In this document: one piece after another, positions 42,491 through 51,732 of the stretch
How positions within the stretch are numbered: position 1 is the first letter of the stretch
How the letters are laid out: each line of letters starts with the position of its first letter
Assembly: GCA_038121105.1 (NCBI GenBank)
Contig: JAYONB010000004.1
Span: 214,568 to 278,567, forward strand
Reading direction: 5' to 3'
Origin: CALJDF01 sp038121105
Lineage (GTDB): Bacteria > Pseudomonadota > Alphaproteobacteria > SHVP01
DNA length: 64,000 nt
The notes under the pieces: model-generated
Seen by the model: the letters and a program-made list of their open reading frames with translations, nothing else
Databases searched by the model: none
What the model was told of the DNA's origin: nothing
Position numbers and translations under genes: made by a program

Positions 42491-44413
42491 CTAACGCTTC
42501 TTGGACTTGCTTTTGGACTTTTTGCCCATCTTGGCACGCAAGGCCTTGGTTGCTTTCTCGTCGAGCTTGAGACCCTTGGTCACGACAACGCCGTAGGCGT
42601 CGCGCGCGTGTTTGATGGTGCAGAAGTCGTCCAGCACGTCCTCCAAGACCTGCTCTGCCGGTCGTTCCAGCGGGTCGCCGTAGCCACCGCCGCAGGGGCC
42701 GTAGAACTCGATGACGTCGTCGGCGTCGATGCCGACGCCGGAGAACTTGGCGTACATCTCGGTCTCGGATCCCGGTTTCCGAGCGTTGTAGCGAACGACT
42801 TTGCCCACCGCACCTTCTTGGCCGCCAAAGGCGCCCCATGGCACGTCGGTGTGGCGATCGTTTTCGTGCGTGATCACGCCTTCGGTCAGAACCCGCTGCG
42901 ATTTCACGACACCGATCCCGCCGCGCATGCGCCCGGCACCGGGCATGACGTCGTCGCGCAACTCGTACCGCTCACACACCATCGGCAAATGCATTCCAAG
43001 GTCTTCAAGCGGATTGTTGCGGGTGTTGCACATCAGATTGTCGATCGAATCGGGCCCGTCCTTGGTGGCACGTGCGCCATAAGCCCCCTCGTTGACCTCA
43101 AGGAAGACCCAATAGTCGCCAGATGGTTTCAGGCCGGCGTAGGAAATGAATGACAGGCTTGCCGAGTTGCCCGCCGTGATCTTGTTGGGGATTACCGGTC
43201 CGAGCGCCCGTAAGATACAGTCGATCACCCGGTTGCATTGCGTGAAACGAGCCTCGGCCGCGGCCGGGAACTTGGGATTGAAGATCGAACCGAGCGGCGC
43301 AACGACTTCGATCGGTCGGAACGAGCCTTCGTTGGACGGGATGTAGACTTCTTGCTCGGCTTGGTCGAGCAACAGCGAGCGAAAGGCGCAATAGACCGCG
43401 ACTTTGGTCGAACCGTCGAAGGGCACATTGAACCCCGTCGGTACCTGGTCCGACGATCCGGTGAGGTCGACCTTGACGTTGTCGCCTTTGACGGTGACAG
43501 CGACCTTGATAGGCAGCTTTTCACCCCGGTTGCGGCCATCATCGTCCATCCAGCCTTCGGCTCGGTAGGTGCCGTCCGGAATTTTGCGAATCTCTTGCCG
43601 CATCATCCGCTCGGTATAATCCATCAGTTCATCGCACGACGCTTTGAACGTGTCGTAGCCGTACTGACGAATAAGGTCCTTATAGCGCTCGACACCAAGG
43701 CGTGCCGAGGCCACCTGCGCCTCGATATCGTCCATCAGCATCTTCGACGTGCGACTGTTGTATTGCAGGAACTGCCACAGGGTCTCGTTGCGGACGCCCT
43801 TCTTGTAAAGCTTGAGGCCGGCGAACAGCATGCCCTCTGCGAATACATCGGGAATGTCGATGATCAACCCCGGCGTGGCCGCGCCGATGTCGACGTGGTG
43901 CGCCGTGTTGGCCGAGAAGCCGACCAGCTTGCCTTCGTAGAAAATCGGAATTGCAATCGCGATATCCGGGGAGTGCGAAGCGCCGTAGTAGGGGTGGTTG
44001 TGGATAACGACATCGCCCTCGTGCCACTCGCCGTCTTCGAGCGTTTCGGCCATGCCGCGGAGGTAGCCGGGGATCGACCCGATGTGCAGCGGCGTGGAGT
44101 CCGATTCGCTAAGGGTTTGGAAGTCGGCGTCGAACAATCCGGCGCCGAGATCTTCCGATTCGCGAATGATCGACGAGAACGACATGCGGTAAAGCACATG
44201 GCCCATCTCGCGGGCTGCGGTATGCAGCGCGCCACCGATGACCTGAAGGGTGATCGGGTCGACCTTGGTTTTTTTGCTCTTGGCGGTCTTCTTTGCCGGA
44301 CGCTTCGGCGCGGCTTTGGTGGACCGTTTGGCGGTGGTCTTCGCGGCGCGCTTGGTCGTTGTGCGTCGAGTCGACGACGATTTGCGTGATTTTGCCGTGG
44401 TCTTGCGGGCCAT
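42491..44413 (-). CDS. Hydantoinase/oxoprolinase subunit B with histone-like Lys-rich tails
   Basis: A 640-residue HyuB homologue. Residues about 52-620 form the usual core (D-P-I-T-L-Q-V-I-G-G-A, N-H-P-Y-Y-G-A-S-H and the C-terminal P-C-G-G-G-Y-G-D-P). The N-terminal 50 residues are Lys/Ala/Arg/Thr-rich repeats (K-R-A-A-K-T-T-A-K-R) and the last 13 residues are K-M-G-K-K-S-K-S-K-S-K-K-R, resembling histone H1-like or AlgP tails that bind polyanions. The partner is HyuA at 44439. Family members open cyclic amides or carboxylate ketones with ATP. Confidence 0.88.
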   Translation of the reverse strand: MARKTTAKSRKSSSTRRTTTKRAAKTTAKRSTKAAPKRPAKKTAKSKKTKVDPITLQVIGGALHTAAREMGHVLYRMSFSSIIRESEDLGAGLFDADFQTLSESDSTPLHIGSIPGYLRGMAETLEDGEWHEGDVVIHNHPYYGASHSPDIAIAIPIFYEGKLVGFSANTAHHVDIGAATPGLIIDIPDVFAEGMLFAGLKLYKKGVRNETLWQFLQYNSRTSKMLMDDIEAQVASARLGVERYKDLIRQYGYDTFKASCDELMDYTERMMRQEIRKIPDGTYRAEGWMDDDGRNRGEKLPIKVAVTVKGDNVKVDLTGSSDQVPTGFNVPFDGSTKVAVYCAFRSLLLDQAEQEVYIPSNEGSFRPIEVVAPLGSIFNPKFPAAAEARFTQCNRVIDCILRALGPVIPNKITAGNSASLSFISYAGLKPSGDYWVFLEVNEGAYGARATKDGPDSIDNLMCNTRNNPLEDLGMHLPMVCERYELRDDVMPGAGRMRGGIGVVKSQRVLTEGVITHENDRHTDVPWGAFGGQEGAVGKVVRYNARKPGSETEMYAKFSGVGIDADDVIEFYGPCGGGYGDPLERPAEQVLEDVLDDFCTIKHARDAYGVVVTKGLKLDEKATKALRAKMGKKSKSKSKKR

Positions 44414-44438
44414 GGACTACTCCTGGTCTGTCTGAAGC

Positions 44439-46529
44439 TTAGACGCTTTTGATGTGGATGTTGCCGAAATCGCTGACCCGTGCGCGGTAGCCCGGCGGGA
44501 CAAGCGTAGTCGAATTGTGTTGCAGGATGACGGCGGGGCCGGAAATCTCATGGCCGGCTTGCAGCTTGCCGCGATCGTAGCGCGGTGTTTCCACCGTTTT
44601 GCCGTCATCGAACGTGGTCTTCCGCGAATACATGAAGGCCTCTTTGAGCGCCTTTTTCTTCGCAGCGCCGGCTGGCGCCTTCTTGAGCTTTGGCCAGGTC
44701 ATGGGGTCGACCTTGGCCACGCCAATGACGCGCAGGGTCATAATCTCAACTTGGTCGGAGCCAAACGTATAGCCGTAATCGAGCATGTGCTGCTTGTGGA
44801 AGTTGTCGATCACGACGTTCTTGTTCTTGTCCGAGAGCTTGCCCGGCGGCAAATCGGCGCGAAGTTCGAAGCCTTGCCCGTGATAGCGGCATTCCGCGAC
44901 ACGAATCAGCTTCTGTTTCGATTTCGCGATACCGTCGGCACTGAGGCGTTCGCGACACTGCTTTTCAAGTTGGGCGAGCGACGCATTGATTCGCGCATAG
45001 TCCTTTGCGGTCGCGCCCTCGAGAATAAGCGGCGCCGAACGGGTGAACTCATACTGCATGTCGGTTTCGAGCAACCCGATCGCGGCGTTGATCCCCGGCG
45101 CCGGCGGAACGATGACTTCCTTCGCCGAGACTTCGTGGGCGAGGGCCACGCCATGAAGCGGGCCGGCACCGCCGAACGGCATCAACGCAAATTCGCGAGG
45201 GTCGAAACCACGCGCCACGGAATTGGCGCGAATCGCCAAGGCCATGTTCGAGTTGATGACCTTGATGATCCCCAGGGCCGCGTCTTTGACGCTCATCCCC
45301 AGAGGCTTAGCGAGTTTTTCCGCGATAACCTTTTCGGAAAGCTCGGGCTTGATGGTCATGTCGCCGCCGAGGAATTTGTCGACGTCGAGGCGACCTAGTG
45401 CGACTTGCGCATCCGTCACGGTGGGTTCTTTTCCGCCGCGCGCATAGCAGGCGGGGCCGGGGTCGGCACCCGCAGACTTCGGACCGACCCGGAACGCGCC
45501 GCCCTGATCGATAAAGGCGATCGAGCCGCCCCCCGCACCGATCGTCGCGAGGTCGATCATTGGCGCAAGGACCGGATAGTCGCCCACGTATGTATCGCGC
45601 GGGTTCATGATCCGGATTTCGCCGTTCGGAATGGTCGAGATGTCGGCCGAGGTGCCGCCGATATCCACCGTAATGACGTTCTTTTCCTTGGACAGACCGC
45701 CGGCCCATCGTCCGCCGATCACGCCGCCGGCTGGGCCGGACATCAGAATAGTCACCGGCCGTTCCGAGGCCATGTCAACGGTCGCGACGCCGCCGTTGGA
45801 CTGCATGATCCGCAGTTCGGCCGAGATGCCGTCTTTCTTGAGCTTACCCGCAAGGTTGCGAATGTAGCTCGAAGTTTTCGGGCCGACGTAGGCGTTCATC
45901 GCCGTGGTGGAGAATCGCTCGTATTCGCGAATGACGTCGATCACTTCGCAGGAAGTCGAGATGAAGACGCCGGGTAGTTCTTTCTGAACGATCTTCTTCG
46001 CCCTCATTTCGTGCTTTGGATTGAGGAACGAGAACATGAAGCAAATGATGACGGCCTCGACGCCCCGCTTCTTGAAGAGCTTGCAGGCCTCGCGCACTTC
46101 TTTTTCGTTGAGCGGTTCTGCGACCTCGCCGGTCGGCGGCATGATCCGTTCGGTGATCGGAATGCGGTTACGCCGCTTGACCAGCGGTTTGCTCTGCCAG
46201 GGCGCATCGAACTGAAGCGAAAAGTTGTAGGGCCGTTTGTGGCGCGCGATATGGAGGATATCGCGGAAGCCGCGGCTGGTGAGCATCCCGACTTCGGAGC
46301 CGTTGTGCTCGAGCGTAATGTTTGTGGCGACCGTCGTCCCGTGAACGATCAGGTCGATGTCTTTCGGGCTGACGCCGCCGATGTCGCAGATCTCGCGAAC
46401 GCCGCGTACGACGCCGATGGATTGGTCTGCGGGCGTGCTGGGCACTTTGTGGACGTAGACATCCCGTGGCCCTTTCTCGAGTACCAGATCGGTAAATGTG
46501 CCGCCAACATCGACGCCGATTTTTGCCAT
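44439..46529 (-). CDS. Hydantoinase/oxoprolinase subunit A (second pair)
   Basis: A 696-residue HyuA homologue with D-V-G-G-T-F-T-D (7-14), D-I-G-G-T-S-A-D and G-A-G-G-G-S-I-A motifs of the ATPase fold. Near the C-terminus (about 620-640) lies a basic A-P-A-G-A-A-K-K-K-A-L-K-E segment reminiscent of the tails of its partner. The next gene (subunit B) starts 25 bases after its stop, so A-B order is kept. Substrate not known. Divergent from an Old Yellow Enzyme homologue. Confidence 0.9.
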   Translation of the reverse strand: MAKIGVDVGGTFTDLVLEKGPRDVYVHKVPSTPADQSIGVVRGVREICDIGGVSPKDIDLIVHGTTVATNITLEHNGSEVGMLTSRGFRDILHIARHKRPYNFSLQFDAPWQSKPLVKRRNRIPITERIMPPTGEVAEPLNEKEVREACKLFKKRGVEAVIICFMFSFLNPKHEMRAKKIVQKELPGVFISTSCEVIDVIREYERFSTTAMNAYVGPKTSSYIRNLAGKLKKDGISAELRIMQSNGGVATVDMASERPVTILMSGPAGGVIGGRWAGGLSKEKNVITVDIGGTSADISTIPNGEIRIMNPRDTYVGDYPVLAPMIDLATIGAGGGSIAFIDQGGAFRVGPKSAGADPGPACYARGGKEPTVTDAQVALGRLDVDKFLGGDMTIKPELSEKVIAEKLAKPLGMSVKDAALGIIKVINSNMALAIRANSVARGFDPREFALMPFGGAGPLHGVALAHEVSAKEVIVPPAPGINAAIGLLETDMQYEFTRSAPLILEGATAKDYARINASLAQLEKQCRERLSADGIAKSKQKLIRVAECRYHGQGFELRADLPPGKLSDKNKNVVIDNFHKQHMLDYGYTFGSDQVEIMTLRVIGVAKVDPMTWPKLKKAPAGAAKKKALKEAFMYSRKTTFDDGKTVETPRYDRGKLQAGHEISGPAVILQHNSTTLVPPGYRARVSDFGNIHIKSV

Positions 46530-46753
46530 TTCTTGTTGCCTCCCGAAGATGATCGCGCCGACCGGGCGATTGCAAAACGGCTGCTAGCCTACCCCGTTTT
46601 CGGCCAAAAACAAGACGATGTACGGATAAATGAAGATGAGCAACTCCCGCTCTTGGGTTGGCCTGTTCACCACACCCGTGGCCCGGTAATGTACCGCGCC
46701 ACGCCAATTGGTATCGGCGTACAACCGTCCACAAAACGAAGAGTAACAACCCC

Positions 46754-47962
46754 ATGTCTGACCGGTTTCCCAACGCCTTTTCGCCGCTCAAACTCGGCGC
46801 ATTCACCCTCAAGAATCGTATTGCCTTGGCGCCCTTGACGCGCCAATCGTCCGAGGACGACGGGACACCGACGGACGAAATGGCGGCCTATTACGGGCGT
46901 CGGGCGCGGGGCGGCCTTGCCATGGTGATTACCGAGGGGACCTACACCAAGGACGAGCTCGGTTCGGTGGCCTACTTGAACCAACCGGGTTGCGAAACGC
47001 CGAGCCACATCGAGGGTTGGAAGAAGAGCGTCAAGGCGATTCACGACCAGGATGTCGTTGCCATCCTGCAGCTGATGCACGGTGGTCGGGTTTCCGACCC
47101 GCGCTGCCTTTACGAAGGAGAGGCGCCCGTAAGCGCGAGCGCGACGCAAAGCGACGGGGCCGTCCTCTACACCGACACCGACGATGAAATGCACGATCGT
47201 GGGCTGCAGCCGCCGTGGCCCCGGGTGACCTTCCCCCCGGCCCGCGAAGCGACGAAGGCGGAGATCCGCAAGATCGCCGAAGGTTTCGCGGAAGCCGCGG
47301 TGAAGGGCGTCGAAGCGGGGTTCGACGGCTTCGAGATTCACGGGGCCAACGGCTATCTCTATTACCAGTTCATCGACCCGACCCAGAACCACCGAACCGA
47401 CGAATATGGTGGTTCGCCCGAGAACAACGTCCGTGCCGCCGTCGAAGCATGCCAATTGGTTCGCGAGGCTATCGGGCCGGACAAACTGGTCATTTTGCGG
47501 CTGTCCCAGGACGGGGTTGACGCCTTTGGCGGTGCTTGGCCTGACGGCGTGAAGTATGCCGAGGCAATCGGCAAAGCCTTGGCGGACGCACCGGTCGATG
47601 CGCTGCATTGGTCGAGCTTCGACTGGCGGGACAACCGTGACCCGAACTCGGACGTGCCGATGCCGAAGGTCATCAAAGAAGCCAGTGGCCTGCCCATGAT
47701 CGTCAACGGGGGGATCGCCGAGGGCGCGGATATCGAGGACGTGATCACTTCAGGCGCCGGCGATCTTGTGGCGGTGGGCCGACCCTTGTTCGCGCACCCG
47801 GATTGGCCGCACATCATCCGGTCCGGAGAGTCGTACAACTGGATCGAATTCGACCGCAAATACGTGATCAAGCCGCCCTACGACTATAGTTACGGTTATC
47901 CGCTCGATCTCAAGGACTCGGATTGGGATCCCGATTTCAGTAAGCGAAAAAAGCGGTCCTAG
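46754..47962 (+). CDS. NADH:flavin oxidoreductase, Old Yellow Enzyme family
   Basis: A 402-residue FMN-dependent TIM-barrel. S-P-L-K-L-G-A-F-T-L-K-N-R near the start, the substrate-site region with F-E-I-H-G-A-N-G-Y-L-Y-Y-Q-F and D-P-T-Q-N-H-R-T-D-E-Y-G-G, and V-N-G-G-I in the phosphate-binding part fit the OYE family that reduces activated double bonds. Start ATG at 46754; upstream in-frame residues run back over the promoter region. Nothing defines the substrate. Confidence 0.92.
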   Translation: MSDRFPNAFSPLKLGAFTLKNRIALAPLTRQSSEDDGTPTDEMAAYYGRRARGGLAMVITEGTYTKDELGSVAYLNQPGCETPSHIEGWKKSVKAIHDQDVVAILQLMHGGRVSDPRCLYEGEAPVSASATQSDGAVLYTDTDDEMHDRGLQPPWPRVTFPPAREATKAEIRKIAEGFAEAAVKGVEAGFDGFEIHGANGYLYYQFIDPTQNHRTDEYGGSPENNVRAAVEACQLVREAIGPDKLVILRLSQDGVDAFGGAWPDGVKYAEAIGKALADAPVDALHWSSFDWRDNRDPNSDVPMPKVIKEASGLPMIVNGGIAEGADIEDVITSGAGDLVAVGRPLFAHPDWPHIIRSGESYNWIEFDRKYVIKPPYDYSYGYPLDLKDSDWDPDFSKRKKRS

Positions 47963-47971
47963 GCCCCGACG

Positions 47972-48358
47972 ATGATCGAGATTCGCATTGTGGTCTGGCA
48001 GTTCGTCCGAATCATGGTGCAGCTCGAAACCGAGGCATCACGCCGCCGGTCCAAGGGCGACCGTCGGAGCGTGCTTTACCGGAATTGGCAGGACCCTTGG
48101 GAGGAGCTTGATGCCAAGCTGACAGAGCTGGGCAAGCGCGACCACCGTGGCTATTCGAACCTGATGATGGATCAGGAGGTTGTCTTGGAATGTGCAAGCC
48201 GGGACGACCTCACGGAGCTGATCGAGACCGTCGATCGCGTGATTAAGCGCCTTGGCGACATGATCTCCCGCAAGCAAGGCAAAACGAAAGATCTGCGCTT
48301 CGAGCAACGCGAGATGAAAACGTTGCGCCAGGAGTTAGAGGCGATTCAGCCGATCTAG
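47972..48358 (+). CDS. Unrecognised small basic helical protein (128 aa)
   Basis: A 128-residue hydrophilic protein, mostly helical, starting 9 bases past the OYE stop. Segments include R-R-R-S-K-G-D-R-R-S-V-L-Y, W-E-E-L-D-A-K-L-T-E-L-G-K and a coiled-coil-like C-terminus I-K-R-L-G-D-M-I-S-R-K-Q-G-K-T-K. ATG at 48014 is an alternative start that removes a hydrophobic lead-in. No family recognised. The next 164 bases are AT-rich and hold no gene. Confidence 0.55.
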   Translation: MIEIRIVVWQFVRIMVQLETEASRRRSKGDRRSVLYRNWQDPWEELDAKLTELGKRDHRGYSNLMMDQEVVLECASRDDLTELIETVDRVIKRLGDMISRKQGKTKDLRFEQREMKTLRQELEAIQPI

Positions 48359-48522
48359 TGTTCTCATGAAATAGATCATGAAATCGCAATAAACTATTGA
48401 ACTAAATGGATAATTTTTTCCAGAATGCAATCTGGTCGGGCCGACTGCAACTTACGTGCGAGATCGCTACACTTCGTTAAGCGCCTAGTCCATGCATAGG
48501 GCCAGGGCAACAGGAGTGATAC

Positions 48523-49518
48523 ATGGAAGCCGTCGGCGCATTCGCACCTAGTCCTTTTCTATTCTTCGTCATCGCGGTGGTCATCGTGGTGATTATTTTC
48601 ATCTTTTCAGGCGTTAAGCAGGTCCCGCAAGCGTCGGAGTACACGCTTGAAAGGTTTGGGCGGTACACACGGACCATATCGCCGGGGCTACACCTAATCG
48701 TGCCCTTCATAGATCGCGTTGGCCATCGTTTATCGATGCAGGAAAGTGTCCTCGACATTCCCGCGCAGGACGTGATCACCATGGATAACGCCTCCGTAAC
48801 ATGTGACGCGGTGTGTTTCTTTCAGATTGTCGATGCGGCGAGGGCTGCGTACGAGGTTCGAGATCTGCCCCGGGCGATGACCAACATTACAATGACCAAC
48901 ATTAGGTCGGTGATCGGTTCGATGCCGCTGGATGATGTGTTGTCCAAGCGTGACGATATCAACGACCGACTGCTCCGTGTCATCGACGCAGCGACTAATC
49001 CTTGGGGTGTCAAAGTGACACGCGTTGAGATCAAGGATTTGTCGCCACCGCGCGACTTGGTGGAGGCCATGGCCATGCAGATGAAGGCAGAACGCGTGAA
49101 GCGTGCCGAGATTCTCAAGGCCGAGGGTGACAAACAATCCGCGGTCCTCCGCGCTGAAGGCCAGAAACAGTCCGCTATTCTCGAGGCTGAGGGCCGCCGC
49201 GAAGCTGCGTTCCGTGATGCCGAGGCCCGCGAGCGCGAGGCTGAAGCCGAAGGCAAGGCCACGACCTACGTTTCTGAAGCTATCGCGAAAGGGAACGTGA
49301 ACGCATTGAACTATTTCGTGGCCCAGCGCTACGTTGATGCGCTGGAGAAGCTGGGCACCGCACCAAATCAGAAAGTCATTATGCTGCCGTTTGAAGCGAC
49401 AGGCGTTATCGGAAGCCTTGCGGGCATCGCGGAGATCGCCAAGTCAGCTCTAAAAGACGGCGGGGACGACTCAAGCGCTACAGGCAGTGGGCCTTGGGGA
49501 GATCGCGACAATGGATGA
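48523..49518 (+). CDS. SPFH/Band 7 membrane scaffold (QmcA-like)
   Basis: A 331-residue stomatin/prohibitin-type protein. One N-terminal membrane helix (about 12-30), a Band 7 domain (V-P-Q-A-S-E-Y-T-L-E-R-F-G-R-Y, then D-V-I-T-M-D-N-A-S-V-T-C-D), and an Ala/Glu-rich coiled coil with K-R-A-E-I-L-K-A-E-G-D. Organises membrane microdomains and modulates membrane proteases. The downstream NfeD gene overlaps it by 8 bases, the classic pair. Confidence 0.93.
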   Translation: MEAVGAFAPSPFLFFVIAVVIVVIIFIFSGVKQVPQASEYTLERFGRYTRTISPGLHLIVPFIDRVGHRLSMQESVLDIPAQDVITMDNASVTCDAVCFFQIVDAARAAYEVRDLPRAMTNITMTNIRSVIGSMPLDDVLSKRDDINDRLLRVIDAATNPWGVKVTRVEIKDLSPPRDLVEAMAMQMKAERVKRAEILKAEGDKQSAVLRAEGQKQSAILEAEGRREAAFRDAEAREREAEAEGKATTYVSEAIAKGNVNALNYFVAQRYVDALEKLGTAPNQKVIMLPFEATGVIGSLAGIAEIAKSALKDGGDDSSATGSGPWGDRDNG

Positions 49519-49975
49519 GTTTGTCGCCTGGCTTTGGGATGTTTCGTTCTGGCATTGGTGGGGGCTGGCGATCATCCTGATCGCGATCGAGGTTTTTGCC
49601 GCTTCGACTTTTCTGCTTTGGCCTGCTTTCGCGGCTGTCGCAGTTGGAATAGTCGTCGCGTTTGTGCCCGACCTCGACTGGCGTTTGCAGTTATTTGGGT
49701 TTGCGCTCCTTGCAGCAATCGCGACCGTTAGTGGCCGCATGTTGTGGCAGCGCTATCGCGGCGAGACTGGGGAACCCAATCTCAATCGGCGCGGTTCTCA
49801 GTTCATAGGGCGTCGGATCACGCTGTCCGAGGCCCTTCCCAATGGGTCGGGGCGGGTAAGGATTGACGATTCCTCATGGCCCGTCCGTTCCGAAGACGGC
49901 CGGCCCGTGGAAAGTGGGCAGACGGTGGAGATCGTTGCGGTCGATGGAATCGAGTTGCGAGTCAAGGTGACTTAG
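49511..49975 (+). CDS. NfeD-like membrane protein
   Basis: A 154-residue NfeD family protein, short form (no protease domain): two or three membrane helices followed by a C-terminal OB-fold (G-R-R-I-T-L, G-S-G-R-V-R-I-D-D, W-P-V, V-V-like I-V-A-V-D-G-I-E-L). GGGGAG sits nine bases before the ATG. Works with the SPFH protein in membrane organisation. Converges with the GST gene through a shared TTAG. Confidence 0.9.
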   Translation: MDEFVAWLWDVSFWHWWGLAIILIAIEVFAASTFLLWPAFAAVAVGIVVAFVPDLDWRLQLFGFALLAAIATVSGRMLWQRYRGETGEPNLNRRGSQFIGRRITLSEALPNGSGRVRIDDSSWPVRSEDGRPVESGQTVEIVAVDGIELRVKVT

Positions 49976-50595
49976 CAAAAGCGGCTCGCTACGCCTCTCT
50001 CGCTTTGGCGTATGCATCGCGTGTGGCGGTTGCCGTGAGCCAGCGCGCTAGGTTGGGGGTGGGGCCCCAAATCGACGTTCGTTACAAGCATTGAAGCCAG
50101 GACATATCCGACGTTGAGGTCGGCAATGGTGAAGTGGTCGCCGACCAAGAAATCGCGACCCTCAAGATACCCGTCGATATAGGAAAGGCGCGGCGCCAGC
50201 GCTTCCTCGGTGGCTTTGGCTTTGCTCTCGTCCCGGGCGTTCTCGGGCTTGAACATCCGCTCGATCGCAATCGTCACGGTATGCGGTTCGGCTTCGGCGG
50301 CGGCCCACATCGTCCATTGCTCGGCCCGGGCTCGGTCGGCCTCGCTGCTCGGCCATAGGCCGTTGTCGTATTTTCGGGCGAGATAGAGGTTGATCGCCAG
50401 GGACTCAGACATCACGACGTCGCCGTCGACAAGCGTCGGCACTTTGCCGGACGGGTTCAACGCGAGGTATTCCGGTGTTTTGTTCTCGCCGGCGACATGG
50501 TCGAGTTTCACCCGGTCGTACTCGACGCCGAGCTCGTTGAGTGCCCAGACGCATCGTGTCGCGCGTGACCGCGCGTTTCCGTAAATCGTTGGCAT
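49972..50595 (-). CDS. Glutathione S-transferase, C-terminus out of frame
   Basis: A 207-residue GST from the ATG giving MPTIYGNARS. The N-terminal domain has the N-P-S-G-K-V-P-T-L-V cis-Pro turn and M-S-E-S-L-A-I-N; helical domain as usual up to about residue 180. From the GGGGCCCC run (50061-50068) the reading frame changes to an unrelated Arg/His-rich tail. In the other frame the natural end is visible: P-T-P-N-L-A-R-W-L-T-A-T-A-T-R-D-A-Y-A-K-A, ending at 49989. One extra base explains it. Probably a sequencing indel or a recent frameshift. Confidence 0.82.
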   Translation of the reverse strand: MPTIYGNARSRATRCVWALNELGVEYDRVKLDHVAGENKTPEYLALNPSGKVPTLVDGDVVMSESLAINLYLARKYDNGLWPSSEADRARAEQWTMWAAAEAEPHTVTIAIERMFKPENARDESKAKATEEALAPRLSYIDGYLEGRDFLVGDHFTIADLNVGYVLASMLVTNVDLGPHPQPSALAHGNRHTRCIRQSERGVASRFC

Positions 50596-50710
50596 GGTGG
50601 TCCCCCCGGTGATGCAACTTGCTTGTGAGAGTCTTATTCTTTTTTTCTTTTTCGGTCGGACTTTCATCCGAGAAAACGTGTGGAACGAATTCAGCGCGAG
50701 GAGGCACCGA

Positions 50711-51589
50711 ATGGCGACCGAGTATGCTCATCCCGAGTATTTGGCAGAGACGGCCTGGCTCGCTGCAAACCTTGAGAACCCCGAACTTCGGATATTCGAT
50801 TGCACCGTCGATATGACCAACGATCCGGAGAAGGGGTATTCGATCAAGAACGGGCGTGAGAAGTACGAAGCGGGTCATATCCCCGGGGCGGCGTTCATCG
50901 ATCTCATGGACGAATTCAAGGATCCCGACCATCACCTCAATTTCATGATGCCGCCGGCCGATCGGTTCGTCGCCTTGGCATCGCAATACGGGATCGCCGA
51001 TGGGGTGACCGTCGTACTCTACAACGTGGGCCCGACATGGTGGGCGACAAGGATGTGGTGGAACCTGCGGGCCCACGGGTTCGACAATGCCAAGGTTCTC
51101 AACGGCGGATACGAAAAATGGGTCGCGGAGGGACATCCCACCAGAACCGGCGACGAGCGTTATCCCCCTGCGACTTTCGAATCTCGGCCACGACCGGAGC
51201 TCATCGTCGGAAAGGACGAGGTGCTGGCCGCGATCGACGATCCGGACACGCTTATTCTCAACGCCCTTTCGCCCGAATTGCATCGCGGCGACCGGGTGCA
51301 GTATGGCCGGCCGGGGCATATCAAGGGCAGCGTCAACGTGCCGGCCCGGACGTTGCTCGAAGACGAGACCTACGCGTTCAAGCCAGCCCAGGATCTCGCC
51401 GCGGCCGTCGCGCCAGTCGGCGCGATGTCGGCCCCGAGAGTCGTCAACTATTGCGGGGGCGGGATTTCGGCGACGACCGACCTATTTGCCCTCGCGCTGC
51501 TGGGCCATGACGGGGTCCAGCTTTACGATGCGTCGATGACCGAGTGGGGCAGGGATGACAGCCTCCCCATGGAAACCGGAGAATCCTAG
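50711..51589 (+). CDS. Rhodanese-family sulfurtransferase (two-domain)
   Basis: A 292-residue tandem rhodanese. The N-terminal inactive-like domain runs to about residue 140; the second domain has the active loop Y-C-G-G-G-I-S-A-T with Cys near residue 251. This C-G-G-G loop is like thiosulfate or 3-mercaptopyruvate sulfurtransferases. Moves sulfane sulfur to cyanide or a thiol acceptor. GAGGAGG upstream fixes the start. Sits 143 bases ahead of the methyltransferase genes. Confidence 0.9.
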   Translation: MATEYAHPEYLAETAWLAANLENPELRIFDCTVDMTNDPEKGYSIKNGREKYEAGHIPGAAFIDLMDEFKDPDHHLNFMMPPADRFVALASQYGIADGVTVVLYNVGPTWWATRMWWNLRAHGFDNAKVLNGGYEKWVAEGHPTRTGDERYPPATFESRPRPELIVGKDEVLAAIDDPDTLILNALSPELHRGDRVQYGRPGHIKGSVNVPARTLLEDETYAFKPAQDLAAAVAPVGAMSAPRVVNYCGGGISATTDLFALALLGHDGVQLYDASMTEWGRDDSLPMETGES

Positions 51590-51606
51590 GCTTCCCTCCG
51601 GCCGAC

Positions 51607-51624
51607 ACCGTGCTTGATCACGGT
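51607..51624 (+). promoter_or_regulatory. Hairpin after the rhodanese gene
   Basis: ACCGTG (51607-51612) and CACGGT (51619-51624) pair perfectly with a 6-base loop, 18 bases past the stop. No T-tract; weak terminator or leader element of the methyltransferase gene. Confidence 0.25.
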
Positions 51625-51732
51625 TTGGGCAGGGATATCCTTGGCGTCCACAAGAACAGTGTTTTTCGATAGGATGTCCAGAATCCCCTGATGTCGCCTT
51701 GGCGACGTACCGCTGAAAAGGAGTTCCTGAAG

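Noticed and set aside
43238..44389. Long plus-strand open frame opposite hydantoinase B.
   Set aside because: Antisense shadow of the real gene; contains no family motif.
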